Source: Polaromonas sp. (GTDB taxonomy: Bacteria; Pseudomonadota; Gammaproteobacteria; Burkholderiales; Burkholderiaceae_C). Taken from it: a stretch of DNA of 35,036 nt. The position numbers and the translations under genes were made by a program. Below the pieces are notes generated by a model. That model was not told where the DNA came from. It did not search any database and was given only the letters and a program-made list of their open reading frames with translations. Positions 28,176 through 35,036 of the stretch are shown piece by piece. The stretch covers positions 1 to 35,036 of the forward strand of contig RDZZ01000047.1 in assembly GCA_004293655.1 (NCBI GenBank). The letters run 5' to 3'. Position 1 is the first letter of the stretch. Every line of letters begins with the position of its first letter.

Positions 28176-28436
28176 TTATTTGCCGTCAGGCAGCTCGATC
28201 TTGACTTCCAGCACATCCAGGTTGCCGTCACGCTCCATGGTGACTTTGATGTCGTCGAGGTTGATGGGGATGTACCTGGCAATCACGGCAATCAGGTCGC
28301 GCTGCAGGTCGTGCAAGTACTCGGGTTTGGCACTGCTGCCCAGCCGCTCGTGCGCCAGGATGAGTTGCAGGCGCTCTTTGGCGACATTGGCAGTTTTCTT
28401 TTTCTCGCCCAGAAAAAACGACAAGTATGGAGCCAT
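28176..28436 (-). CDS. minE: MinE, cell division topological specificity factor
   Basis: An 86-residue protein of standard length with the family N-terminus [16 protein letters not shown], the MinD-contact helix [14 protein letters not shown] and a C-terminal dimerisation region. MinE displaces MinC and stimulates MinD ATPase, driving pole-to-pole oscillation. It starts 6 bases after the minD stop and is the last gene of minC-minD-minE. The final codons adjoin a dispersed repeat. Confidence 0.96.
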   Translation of the reverse strand: MAPYLSFFLGEKKKTANVAKERLQLILAHERLGSSAKPEYLHDLQRDLIAVIARYIPINLDDIKVTMERDGNLDVLEVKIELPDGK

Positions 28437-28442
28437 GGTGTC

Positions 28443-29261
28443 TTATCTTCCCCCGAACAGGCGTTTTAGCAAACTTGGTTTCGGCACATCAATGAAGCGC
28501 AGGGGTTTGTCAGGCACGCCCAGAAAGCGCTCGATCACATCTTTGTAGGCTTCTGACACATCGCTGCCCTCCATTAAAACGGCAGGCACGCCCTGGTTGG
28601 AGGCCTGCAGTACAGCCTCTGACTCGGGAATCACCCCAATCAGCGGTATGCGCAGGATGTCCTTGATGTCGTCAATCGACAGCATCTGGCCTTGGCCAAC
28701 CCGGCTTGGGTTGTAACGGGTAATCAAGAGGTGTTCCTTGATGGGCTCATTGCCTTGCATGGCGCGCCGGGTCTTGCTGGCCAGTATGCCCAGAATGCGG
28801 TCAGAGTCGCGCACACTGGAGACCTCGGGGTTGGTCACAACCAGTGCTTCATCGGCAAAATGCATGGCCATGAGTGCGCCGGTTTCAATGCCTGCCGGGG
28901 AGTCACAAACAATGAACTCAAAATCCATTGCGGCCAGGTCGGTGAGCACTTTCTCGACACCATCCTTGGTCAGCGCATCCTTGTCGCGCGTTTGCGAGGC
29001 GGCCAGCACAAACAGATCGGGGCATTTTTTGTCTTTGATCAGGGCCTGCTGAAGGCTGGCTTCGCCTTGAATGACGTTGATCAGGTCATACACCACACGG
29101 CGCTCGCAGCCCATGATCAGGTCCAGGTTGCGCAATCCCACGTCAAAATCAATCACCGCCGTTTTGTGGCCACGCAGAGCCAGACCGGTCGAAAAGCTGG
29201 CGCTGGTGGTGGTCTTGCCCACGCCACCCTTGCCCGAGGTCACAACAATTATTTTTGCCAT
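28443..29261 (-). CDS. minD: MinD, septum-site determining ATPase
   Basis: A 272-residue deviant-Walker ParA-type ATPase: SGKGGVGKTT (8-17), DFDVGLRNLDL, CDSPAGIE, and a C-terminal amphipathic membrane-targeting helix (SLLKRLFGGR). It binds the inner membrane when ATP-bound, recruits MinC and is cycled by MinE. AAAAAGGCAATTCCCGT precedes the ATG. The gap to minC is 97 bases. Confidence 0.97.
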   Translation of the reverse strand: MAKIIVVTSGKGGVGKTTTSASFSTGLALRGHKTAVIDFDVGLRNLDLIMGCERRVVYDLINVIQGEASLQQALIKDKKCPDLFVLAASQTRDKDALTKDGVEKVLTDLAAMDFEFIVCDSPAGIETGALMAMHFADEALVVTNPEVSSVRDSDRILGILASKTRRAMQGNEPIKEHLLITRYNPSRVGQGQMLSIDDIKDILRIPLIGVIPESEAVLQASNQGVPAVLMEGSDVSEAYKDVIERFLGVPDKPLRFIDVPKPSLLKRLFGGR

Positions 29262-29358
29262 ACGGGAATTGCCTTTTTGGAAAATTTATCAGGTGACTGT
29301 TCGATTGGACGGCTGAAATGGGGCCACCCAATGCGCACAGTCAAAGCCGTGGCGGCCA

Positions 29359-30189
29359 TCACATGGCGTCCATCATGAGTTTGTCGCCGTCTGCGGTTGT
29401 GACCAGACGTACCTGGGCGGGCTTGCCTTGCACATGGTCTGGCAGCGGGTTCTCGCCGGTGCGGTAAACGCCCGCAATGCTGAGCAATTGTGCTTCTAAG
29501 GCCAGTGCAAAAATACGGGCATCCGTGTTGCCGCGCGCACCTGCGATGGCTTTGCCGCGCAGGGGGGCATAAACGTGAATATGGCCGTCTGCAATAACTT
29601 CTGCACCGGCACTGACCATCGCCAGCACGACCAGGTCTCGCCCGCGCGCATAGACTTGCTGGCCCGATCGCAAGGGCTTGTCGATCACCAAGGCGCTGAG
29701 CTGGCCGGGCGCAGGCATAACGGCAGTGGCGACTGCAGGGGCTTGGGCCGGCGGGCTTTCGGGTGTTGCCCGTGCTGCTGCAGGCGCTGTGCCGGTGTCG
29801 TCAGGTGCGCCTTGGGTTGGCTTTTTTGCCTTGTTGCCCAACAGGTAGGCATCAGGCGTGGGTATCAGGCCCGTGCCGAGTGCTGCCGCCATCTGCGCAC
29901 TGCTGCCGCCCTTGACCGCTATCGGGTTCAGGCGGTAAGTGCGCAGCAGGCTTGACAAATTGTGAAAGTCAAGTTCGGGTGCAGCATGGTCCGGGCCAGC
30001 TTGCAGGGGCGAGAGGTCAATGACCAGAGCGTCTTGGTCAAAGAAATCAGGAATGTCGCCAAACCGTGATGTCAGTTCGCGTTGCAAGGCAGCCAGATCG
30101 GTCGATTTAAGCAGCAGCGCTACCAGCGGCAGGTTGGCGCTTTTGATCTCAAATGTGGTGGGCGTGGTGGCCGAGATGGCAACAGTCAT
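29359..30189 (-). CDS. minC: MinC, septum-site determining inhibitor of FtsZ
   Basis: A 276-residue protein. The N-terminal FtsZ-inhibiting domain (about 1-110) includes TFEIKSANLPLVALLLKS and FFDQDALVIDLS. An Ala/Pro-rich linker (about 130-180) connects to a C-terminal beta-helix with KPLRSGQQVYARGRDLVVLAM-type sequence and the MinD-binding RGNTDARIFAL. It is somewhat longer than E. coli MinC (231) because of the linker. The ATG at 30189 was chosen; a GTG at 30213 would add eight residues. First gene of the min operon. Confidence 0.95.
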   Translation of the reverse strand: MTVAISATTPTTFEIKSANLPLVALLLKSTDLAALQRELTSRFGDIPDFFDQDALVIDLSPLQAGPDHAAPELDFHNLSSLLRTYRLNPIAVKGGSSAQMAAALGTGLIPTPDAYLLGNKAKKPTQGAPDDTGTAPAAARATPESPPAQAPAVATAVMPAPGQLSALVIDKPLRSGQQVYARGRDLVVLAMVSAGAEVIADGHIHVYAPLRGKAIAGARGNTDARIFALALEAQLLSIAGVYRTGENPLPDHVQGKPAQVRLVTTADGDKLMMDAM

Positions 30190-30511
30190 GGGTGCAGTGC
30201 GTTGGGGTGTCACGTAGGGGCATCAAGCGGTTGCAGAGAACTGTCCCTATGGTGAAGGGTAAATTCCAGGTTTCGGGTCAGAATTTGTCATCAATGTGTC
30301 CTAAGGTAACCAAAAGCGCACCAGTGCCGGTCTGAGCCCATGTATTTTGCAGATCACAGATTCAAACCCGCTTTTGCTTTGTTACTTTTTACTTGACATT
30401 TGATGAATTTTCCGCAGTTTCTGATTGTATCTGCCGTGCTGTCCCGGAGATCACGGCCGTGAGGCTCGTGAAAGCTTGAGATGGTTTGAGATGGTTTGAG
30501 TGTTGCGCAGG
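30190..30511. other. Non-coding region upstream of minC
   Basis: No gene is supported in these 322 bases. They contain a perfect 12-base palindrome TCACGGCCGTGA (30451-30462), a tandem TGAGATGGTT repeat (30477-30496) just after the EEP gene stop, and AT-rich sequence at about 30350-30420 that may include the min promoter. No promoter could be assigned with confidence. Confidence 0.5.
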
Positions 30512-31342
30512 TCAAAGCTCGATTTCGGCAGCCAGCGGTGCATGGTCAGACAAATGCGACCACGGCTTGCGCGGCAGTACCACTGGCTTGTGGCCAATCG
30601 CGTTGCGCACATAAATACGGTCCAGCTGCAGCAAAGGCTGGCGCGCGGGAAAGGTGCGGGCCGGGTGGCCATGCGCCTGCACAAACACTTCATGCAGGCC
30701 AGCGCCCTGCGCCAGCTGCGCCTGGGCGCGGTGCCGCCAGTCGTTGAAGTCGCCCGCCACCACCAAAGGCGCCTGTGGGGGAACAGCAGCGGCAATCAGC
30801 TGGCACAGCCTGTCCATTTGCTGGGTGCGGTGGGTCTGTGTCAGGCTCAAATGCACGCATATGGCGTGCAAGTTGACACTTTGGCCGGGAATGGCCAGCT
30901 CACAATGCAGCAGGCCACGGCGTTCAGGCCCGCTGATCGACACATCGTGATTTTTAAAACGCACAATCGGAAACTTGGACATCACCGCGTTGCCGTGGTC
31001 GCCTTTGTCATAAACAGCGTTGCGTCCGTAGGCAAACTCGGGCCAGATGCTGTCGGCTAAAAACTCGTAGTGTGGTGCCTTGGGAAAGTGCTCAAACCTG
31101 CCGCCATGCTGGGTGTGCTTGCCTGTGACTTCTTGTAGAAACACCACGTCCGCTCCGATTTTTCGTACCGCTTCGCGCAGCTCGGGCAGAATGAATTTGC
31201 GGTTGAAAAACGTGAACCCTTTGTGAATGTTGACGGTCAGCACCTTCAGCGAAAATGCGCTGGCGGCGACAGTCCGTGCTTGCTGAGCTTCAGCGCGCTC
31301 GGATACCTTGACGCTGACGTGCAGGGATTCGTTGGGGGTCAT
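30512..31342 (-). CDS. Endonuclease/exonuclease/phosphatase (EEP) family protein
   Basis: A 276-residue protein with the EEP metal and catalytic motifs in order: VNIHKG (about 36), LQEV with the metal-binding Glu (about 69), HLSLTQTHR, AGDFNDW and SDHAPL at the C-terminus. This superfamily cleaves phosphodiesters in DNA, lipids or small molecules; the substrate here is unknown. In many betaproteobacteria the same protein is encoded next to a cardiolipin synthase, which is not seen here. The ATG at 31342 lacks a clear ribosome-binding site, so the first 30 residues are uncertain. Confidence 0.88.
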   Translation of the reverse strand: MTPNESLHVSVKVSERAEAQQARTVAASAFSLKVLTVNIHKGFTFFNRKFILPELREAVRKIGADVVFLQEVTGKHTQHGGRFEHFPKAPHYEFLADSIWPEFAYGRNAVYDKGDHGNAVMSKFPIVRFKNHDVSISGPERRGLLHCELAIPGQSVNLHAICVHLSLTQTHRTQQMDRLCQLIAAAVPPQAPLVVAGDFNDWRHRAQAQLAQGAGLHEVFVQAHGHPARTFPARQPLLQLDRIYVRNAIGHKPVVLPRKPWSHLSDHAPLAAEIEL

Positions 31343-31427
31343 GGGAGGGGCAGACGTCTAAATTCGTCATTATTTGTCATTGTTACCCTGATGCCGGCCC
31401 AACGCTTGCAAGACGGCGGGCGCATTT

Positions 31428-32270
31428 TCAGCGCCGGGTGTCTCGCAGCCAGCCCAGACCTGCCGAGGTGCCGCCAGACTGGCCGCCTTTTCTGGGCCGG
31501 TATTCGCAGCCCACCCAGCCGTCCCAGCCGCATTGCGCGCTGACCTCGTCGATCACACCGAACAGGTAGGTGCAGTTCAACTCGCCCACATCGGGTTCAT
31601 GGCGCTCGGGCACGCCAGCGATCTGAAAGTGCCCCACTGCACCCAACGGCAGGTAGTTGCGGATTTTCATGGCAACATCACCCTCGACAATCTGGCAGTG
31701 GTACAGGTCCATCTGCACCTTGGCGTTGGCCGCGCCTGTCTCGGCAATCACTTCATGGGCGTGGTCTTGCCGGTTGAGAAAAAAGCGCGGTATGTCGCGC
31801 GTGTTGATGGGCTCGATCAGCACATCGCAGCCCTGTTGTGCGGCCTGCGCGGCTGCCCAGCGCAGGTTGGCAACGTACGTGGGCTGAACGTCTTCGCGCT
31901 GCAGGCCCGGCGGAATCAAGCCCGCCATGACGTGAATGCGCGGGCAACCCAGTGCCTGCGCATAACCCAGTGCCAGCAAAACGCCCGCCTGAAATTCGGC
32001 TTCACGCCCGGGAATGCAGGCCGTGCCCCGGTCGCCAGACCGCTCCCAGGCGTGGGCAATCGACGTTGCATCGGTGCCCCCCGGCGGCGCGTTGAACAGC
32101 ACCTGCTGCAAACCGTTGGCTTGGAGCCGCGCGGTCAGCTCTGCCGGGCTGAAGGCGTAGGGGAACAGGTATTCGACGGCTTTAAAGCCATCCTGGGCCG
32201 CGGCTTCAAAGCGGTCAAGGAACGGCAGCTCGGGGTACATCATGGACAGGTTGGCGGCGAATTTTGGCAT
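31428..32270 (-). CDS. otnI: OtnI, 2-oxo-tetronate isomerase (hydroxypyruvate isomerase family)
   Basis: A 280-residue xylose-isomerase-like TIM barrel. It opens [21 protein letters not shown] and has [33 protein letters not shown] and CEYRPRKG with the metal-binding acidic residues. The family includes hydroxypyruvate isomerase Hyi; the otnK and otnC neighbours favour the 2-oxo-tetronate role, converting 2-oxo- to 3-oxo-tetronate. It is the last gene of the cluster, separated from otnC by 264 bases containing two repeats. The C-terminal tail is longer than usual. Confidence 0.88.
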   Translation of the reverse strand: MPKFAANLSMMYPELPFLDRFEAAAQDGFKAVEYLFPYAFSPAELTARLQANGLQQVLFNAPPGGTDATSIAHAWERSGDRGTACIPGREAEFQAGVLLALGYAQALGCPRIHVMAGLIPPGLQREDVQPTYVANLRWAAAQAAQQGCDVLIEPINTRDIPRFFLNRQDHAHEVIAETGAANAKVQMDLYHCQIVEGDVAMKIRNYLPLGAVGHFQIAGVPERHEPDVGELNCTYLFGVIDEVSAQCGWDGWVGCEYRPRKGGQSGGTSAGLGWLRDTRR

Positions 32271-32285
32271 GGCTTGATTGGATTT

Positions 32286-32340
32286 ACTATTAAATTAGGA
32301 GCAATAAAAGACCGTGGATATTGCTGTAGAGGTATTTTTT
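32286..32340 (+). repeat. Dispersed palindromic repeat, copy C
   Basis: Reads ACTATTAAATTAGGAGC at the start and ATTGCTGTAGAGG followed by TTTTTT at the end, a diverged version of copy A (4400-4454). It lies 15 bases upstream of otnI, between otnI and otnC. Confidence 0.5.
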
Positions 32341-32381
32341 GCTATTGTTTTTAACTGCTGTATGCGAGGAATCAGGAAACC

Positions 32382-32484
32382 TTCAACGCAGAGGCGCAGA
32401 GTACGCAGAGAACCGCAGAGAAAGAAGAAAAATTTTGTTTTCCCCCTCGTCTTGCTCTGCGTACTCTGCGCCTGAAGCGTTGAA
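32382..32484. repeat. Long inverted repeat in the otnC-otnI gap
   Basis: The left arm (32382-32410) is TTCAACGC, three unpaired bases, then GGCGCAGAGTACGCAGAG. The right arm (32455-32484) is its reverse complement with only the short central mismatch, leaving 26 paired bases around a 44-base loop. The sequence resembles the GCAGAGGCGCAGAG-type dispersed repeats I recall from many environmental bacteria. It would form a strong hairpin in either transcript. Confidence 0.9.
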
Positions 32485-32534
32485 TGATTTGTCTGCCTTC
32501 GACCTTTGTAGTTGTAGTATTTTCCAGTTTGCTT

Positions 32535-33254
32535 CTACCAGCGCGCACCAAAAGTCTGCCGCAGCCCGTCAATCTGCGCTGCCGTCAATGCTGCGGGCGC
32601 GGGCTGCCCGTGGCTGGCATGTGTGAGACAGGCCAGGCGTGCGGTCTCTTCAAGCTCTTCAAGTGTGGCCATGGCCTGCATCGGGCTGTCGTGCCACACG
32701 TTCGGGCCCAGCCGCGCCAGCATCACGGCGCGAATGGGGGTGCCGCGCTCGCCGTAGTCGGCGATGGTGCGGGCCACCAAGGCGGCAACAGCCGGGTCGC
32801 CGGGGCGGTGGTAGGGCATCAGCGGGACATGCCCGACCTTCATGACAAAGTAGGGCGTCAGGGGTGCCAGCAACTCGTTTATCTGAGCGTTGGTGTCATG
32901 CTGGGCATGCTGCAAGCTCAGTGCCACGCAGTAGGTGCTGTGGGTGTGAATGATGCAGCGTGTGGCGGTATCAAAGCGCGTGGCAGCGGCGTAAATCTGG
33001 GTGTGCAGGGCGATGGTTTTGCTGGCTTTGTCACCACTGCGCTGCTGCGCGTTGGTGTCCAGCCGGGCCAGTCGGGCGGGGTCCAGAAAGCCCAGGCAGG
33101 CGTCCGTTGGTGTGATGAGAAACCCCACGCCGTCGGCCTCGTCCAGGCGCACACTGATGTTGCCTGCCGTGGCGTGGACGTAGCCTCTGTCAAACAGGCT
33201 TTTACCGACCCGGCAAATCTCCTCGCGCGCTTGGGCCTCAGTCATGCCAGTCAT
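32535..33254 (-). CDS. otnC: OtnC, 3-oxo-tetronate 4-phosphate decarboxylase (class II aldolase family)
   Basis: A 239-residue class II aldolase/adducin-family protein: GNISVRL near residue 40, the zinc-binding HTHSTYCVALS near 104, and MPYHRPGDP in the C-terminal half. In the tetronate pathway it decarboxylates 3-oxo-tetronate 4-phosphate to dihydroxyacetone phosphate. Its start overlaps the otnK stop by four bases, so kinase and decarboxylase are coupled. Fuculose-type aldolase activity is the sequence alternative, but the context favours OtnC. Confidence 0.9.
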   Translation of the reverse strand: MTGMTEAQAREEICRVGKSLFDRGYVHATAGNISVRLDEADGVGFLITPTDACLGFLDPARLARLDTNAQQRSGDKASKTIALHTQIYAAATRFDTATRCIIHTHSTYCVALSLQHAQHDTNAQINELLAPLTPYFVMKVGHVPLMPYHRPGDPAVAALVARTIADYGERGTPIRAVMLARLGPNVWHDSPMQAMATLEELEETARLACLTHASHGQPAPAALTAAQIDGLRQTFGARW

Positions 33255-34540
33255 GCCAGCGTCGTGAAGGCGTGGGTGAAGAAATCATCGCCGCCAAAGT
33301 TGCCTGATTTGAGTGTGATGTGAAGACCCCTGCCTGAATCGCCCCCTGCCTCTTCAGGCAGCTGGGCAAAGCACCACGGAACCCCCGGCGCAATCTGCGG
33401 GCCGATCTGCATCTGCGTGATGCCCAGAGCCTGCACGCAAGCGCCTGATGTCTCACCGCCTGCCACCACCAGCTGGCGCACCCCCAGCGCGACCAGGCCT
33501 TGTGCAACGGCGGCCAGTGTGCGCTCGACCAGCGCCCCGGCAGACTCTGCGCCCAGCTGTTGTTGAATGGCTTTGACAGCGGCGCTCTCAGCGCTGGAGT
33601 ACACCAGAACTGGGCCGTCTTTCAGCTCAGGCGCAGCCCAGGCCAGCGCCTGCGTCGCCACATCTTCCCCGTTTGCCATCCGCAGTGGGTCAAGCGCCAA
33701 TGCAGGCCAGCCGGCTGTGATGAAAGCCTGCACCTGACGGTTGGTTGCCAGCGAACAACTGCCCGACACCACCGCTTTCCAGCCACTGGCCGGGGGCAAT
33801 TCGCTGGCCTCCAGAGAAGGTGAGATGCCAAAATTTTGTGCCAGACCGATGGCCACGCCTGAACCAGCTGTGACCAGCGGCATGTCCTTTAAAGCCGGGC
33901 CTAAGCGCATCAGATCGTCATTGGAAATCGCATCAACGACAGCCACGCCCACGCCAGTTGCCCTGAGCTGCGCGATGCGCTCACGCACAGCCTCACTGCT
34001 GCTGGCCACCGTGCGGTAGTCAATCAGCCCGACAACGCGCTGCACCTGTGCTTGCAGCACACGCACCAGGTTTGCGTCCGTCATGGGCGTGAGTGGATGG
34101 TTTTGCATGCCACTTTCATTCAGCAGCGCATCCCCGGCAAAAAGATGACCCTTGAACACGGTGCGGTTGTTGTCTGGAAAAGCCGGGGTGGCGATGGTGA
34201 AGTCGGCGCCCAGCGCGTCCATCAAGGCTTCGGTGACGGGGCCGATGTTGCCTTGCGCGGTGCTGTCAAAGGTGGAGCAATACTTGAAGTAAATCTGCTG
34301 TGCGCCCTGCGCCTGCAGCCAGGCCAGTGCTGCAAGCGACTGGGCCACGGCTTGCCCAGCCGGGTTGGTGCGTGACTTGAGTGCCACCACCACAGCATCG
34401 ACGCCTGCCCCCAAAGGAGCGGTGGGCACACCAATGGTTTGCACCACGCGCATGCCGCTGCGCACCAGGTTGTTGGCCAGGTCGCTGGCACCGGTGAAGT
34501 CATCGGCAATGCAGCCAAGCAGCAGTCTAGGTGGGGTCAT
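33251..34540 (-). CDS. otnK: OtnK, 3-oxo-tetronate kinase (DUF1537 family)
   Basis: A 429-residue four-carbon acid sugar kinase. The N-terminal domain has CIADDFTGASDLANNL (10-25) and FKYCSTFDST with GNIGPV; the C-terminal nucleotide-binding domain has VSGSCSLATNRQV and VVAGGETSGACVQALG. It phosphorylates 3-oxo-tetronate at O4. The ATG at 34540 is 14 bases inside the upstream dehydrogenase gene; an open frame further upstream to 34780 belongs to that gene's other frame. The ltnD-otnK overlap and otnK-otnC overlap define one operon. Confidence 0.92.
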   Translation of the reverse strand: MTPPRLLLGCIADDFTGASDLANNLVRSGMRVVQTIGVPTAPLGAGVDAVVVALKSRTNPAGQAVAQSLAALAWLQAQGAQQIYFKYCSTFDSTAQGNIGPVTEALMDALGADFTIATPAFPDNNRTVFKGHLFAGDALLNESGMQNHPLTPMTDANLVRVLQAQVQRVVGLIDYRTVASSSEAVRERIAQLRATGVGVAVVDAISNDDLMRLGPALKDMPLVTAGSGVAIGLAQNFGISPSLEASELPPASGWKAVVSGSCSLATNRQVQAFITAGWPALALDPLRMANGEDVATQALAWAAPELKDGPVLVYSSAESAAVKAIQQQLGAESAGALVERTLAAVAQGLVALGVRQLVVAGGETSGACVQALGITQMQIGPQIAPGVPWCFAQLPEEAGGDSGRGLHITLKSGNFGGDDFFTHAFTTLA

Positions 34541-35036
34541 ACGGTTTCTTTTTGGGCAATTCAATGCCAGGGAAGATCTTGATGACAGCGCTGTCATCTT
34601 CTTTTGCAAAGCCTGCGGTCGATGCCTGCATGAACATCTGATGCGCTGTGGACGACAGTGGCAGTGGAAACTTGCTGGCCCGCGCCATGTCCAGCACCAG
34701 CCCCAGGTCTTTGACAAAAATATCGACGCTTGAGAGCGGCGTGTAGTCAGCCGCCAGCACATGCGCCATGCGGTTTTCAAACATCCAGCTGTTGCCCGCG
34801 CTGTGGGTAATCACCTCGTAGAGTGCAGCTGGGTCAACGCCTTCGCGCAAACCCAGGGCCATGGCCTCGGCAGCAGCGGCGATGTGTACACCTGCCAGCA
34901 GCTGGTTGATGACTTTGACTTTGCTGCCTGCGCCCGCCTTGTCGCCGAGCTTGTACAACGTGCCGGCCATGGCACGCAAAAAAGGCTCGGCGACGGCATA
35001 GGCTTCGGGTTTGCCTGCACTCATCATGGTCATCTC
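34527..35036 (-). CDS. ltnD: LtnD-like L-threonate dehydrogenase, 5' end cut by window edge
   Basis: Only the C-terminal 169 residues are in the window; the frame continues past base 35036 with GEMTMMSAGK-type sequence, so the ATG at 35033 is internal. The visible part is the helical C-terminal domain of beta-hydroxyacid dehydrogenases, with GAGSKVKVINQLLAGVHIAAAAEA carrying the conserved catalytic-region Lys and Asn, then KDLGLVLDMA. The family oxidises 3-hydroxyacids with NAD(P); neighbours otnK, otnC and otnI point to L-threonate or D-erythronate. The upstream regulator or transporter lies outside the window. Confidence 0.88.
   Translation of the reverse strand, partial: EMTMMSAGKPEAYAVAEPFLRAMAGTLYKLGDKAGAGSKVKVINQLLAGVHIAAAAEAMALGLREGVDPAALYEVITHSAGNSWMFENRMAHVLAADYTPLSSVDIFVKDLGLVLDMARASKFPLPLSSTAHQMFMQASTAGFAKEDDSAVIKIFPGIELPKKKPYDPT

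Noticed and set aside
34541-34780. N-terminal extension of OtnK
   Set aside because: This is an out-of-frame reading of the dehydrogenase gene; the kinase motif begins just after the ATG at 34540.

Overview
The window (about 35 kb) spans the replication-origin region of a betaproteobacterial chromosome, most likely a Comamonadaceae member close to Rhodoferax or Polaromonas. The basis is the conserved block rpmH-rnpA-yidD-yidC-mnmE on one side and dnaA-dnaN-gyrB on the other, the metX-metW pair, the kdsD-kdsC-lptC order, and short dispersed palindromes of the kind common in that family. The species call is an inference; no 16S gene is present.

Layout. 1-1.8 kb: a lower-GC restriction-modification pair, a NotI-like endonuclease and a D12-class N6-adenine methyltransferase cut by the window edge. 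1.8-3.7 kb: metX-metW behind a SAM-II riboswitch and an intrinsic terminator. 3.7-4.3 kb: a GDT1/UPF0016 cation transporter. 4.4-8.7 kb: a bufferin-type RiPP locus (bufA-bufB-bufC-bufD) with a secreted TlpA-like redoxin and a divergent ECF sigma factor with a small zinc-binding anti-sigma factor. 8.8-9.6 kb: a glycine-rich RRM RNA-binding protein. 9.6-12.7 kb: a short-chain dehydrogenase and the Kdo/LPS genes lptC, kdsC, kdsD. 12.8-15.5 kb: a KefB/C-like antiporter and a secreted histidine phosphatase. 15.6-16.3 kb: a protein of unknown function. 16.5-20.7 kb: mnmE, yidC, yidD, rnpA, rpmH on the minus strand. 20.7-22.9 kb: origin region with dnaA, DnaA boxes, an array of 11-bp repeats and a DnaA-trio element before dnaN. 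22.9-28.0 kb: dnaN, gyrB, a YghU-like glutathione transferase and a DUF3297 protein. 28.2-30.2 kb: minE, minD, minC. 30.5-31.3 kb: an endonuclease/exonuclease/phosphatase-family protein. 31.4-35.0 kb: a tetronate (L-threonate/D-erythronate) catabolic cluster ltnD-otnK-otnC-otnI.

How the parts work together. Genes flanking the origin point away from it (minus to the left, plus to the right), as expected for leading-strand housekeeping genes. The metX leader carries a complete SAM-sensing attenuator. The bufferin locus has precursor peptide, modifying enzyme, partner and DoxX membrane protein beside an ECF/anti-sigma pair, suggesting a stress- or metal-inducible module. A family of short palindromic repeats recurs between genes, at gene ends and inside two coding sequences, and a separate long inverted repeat sits inside the tetronate cluster.
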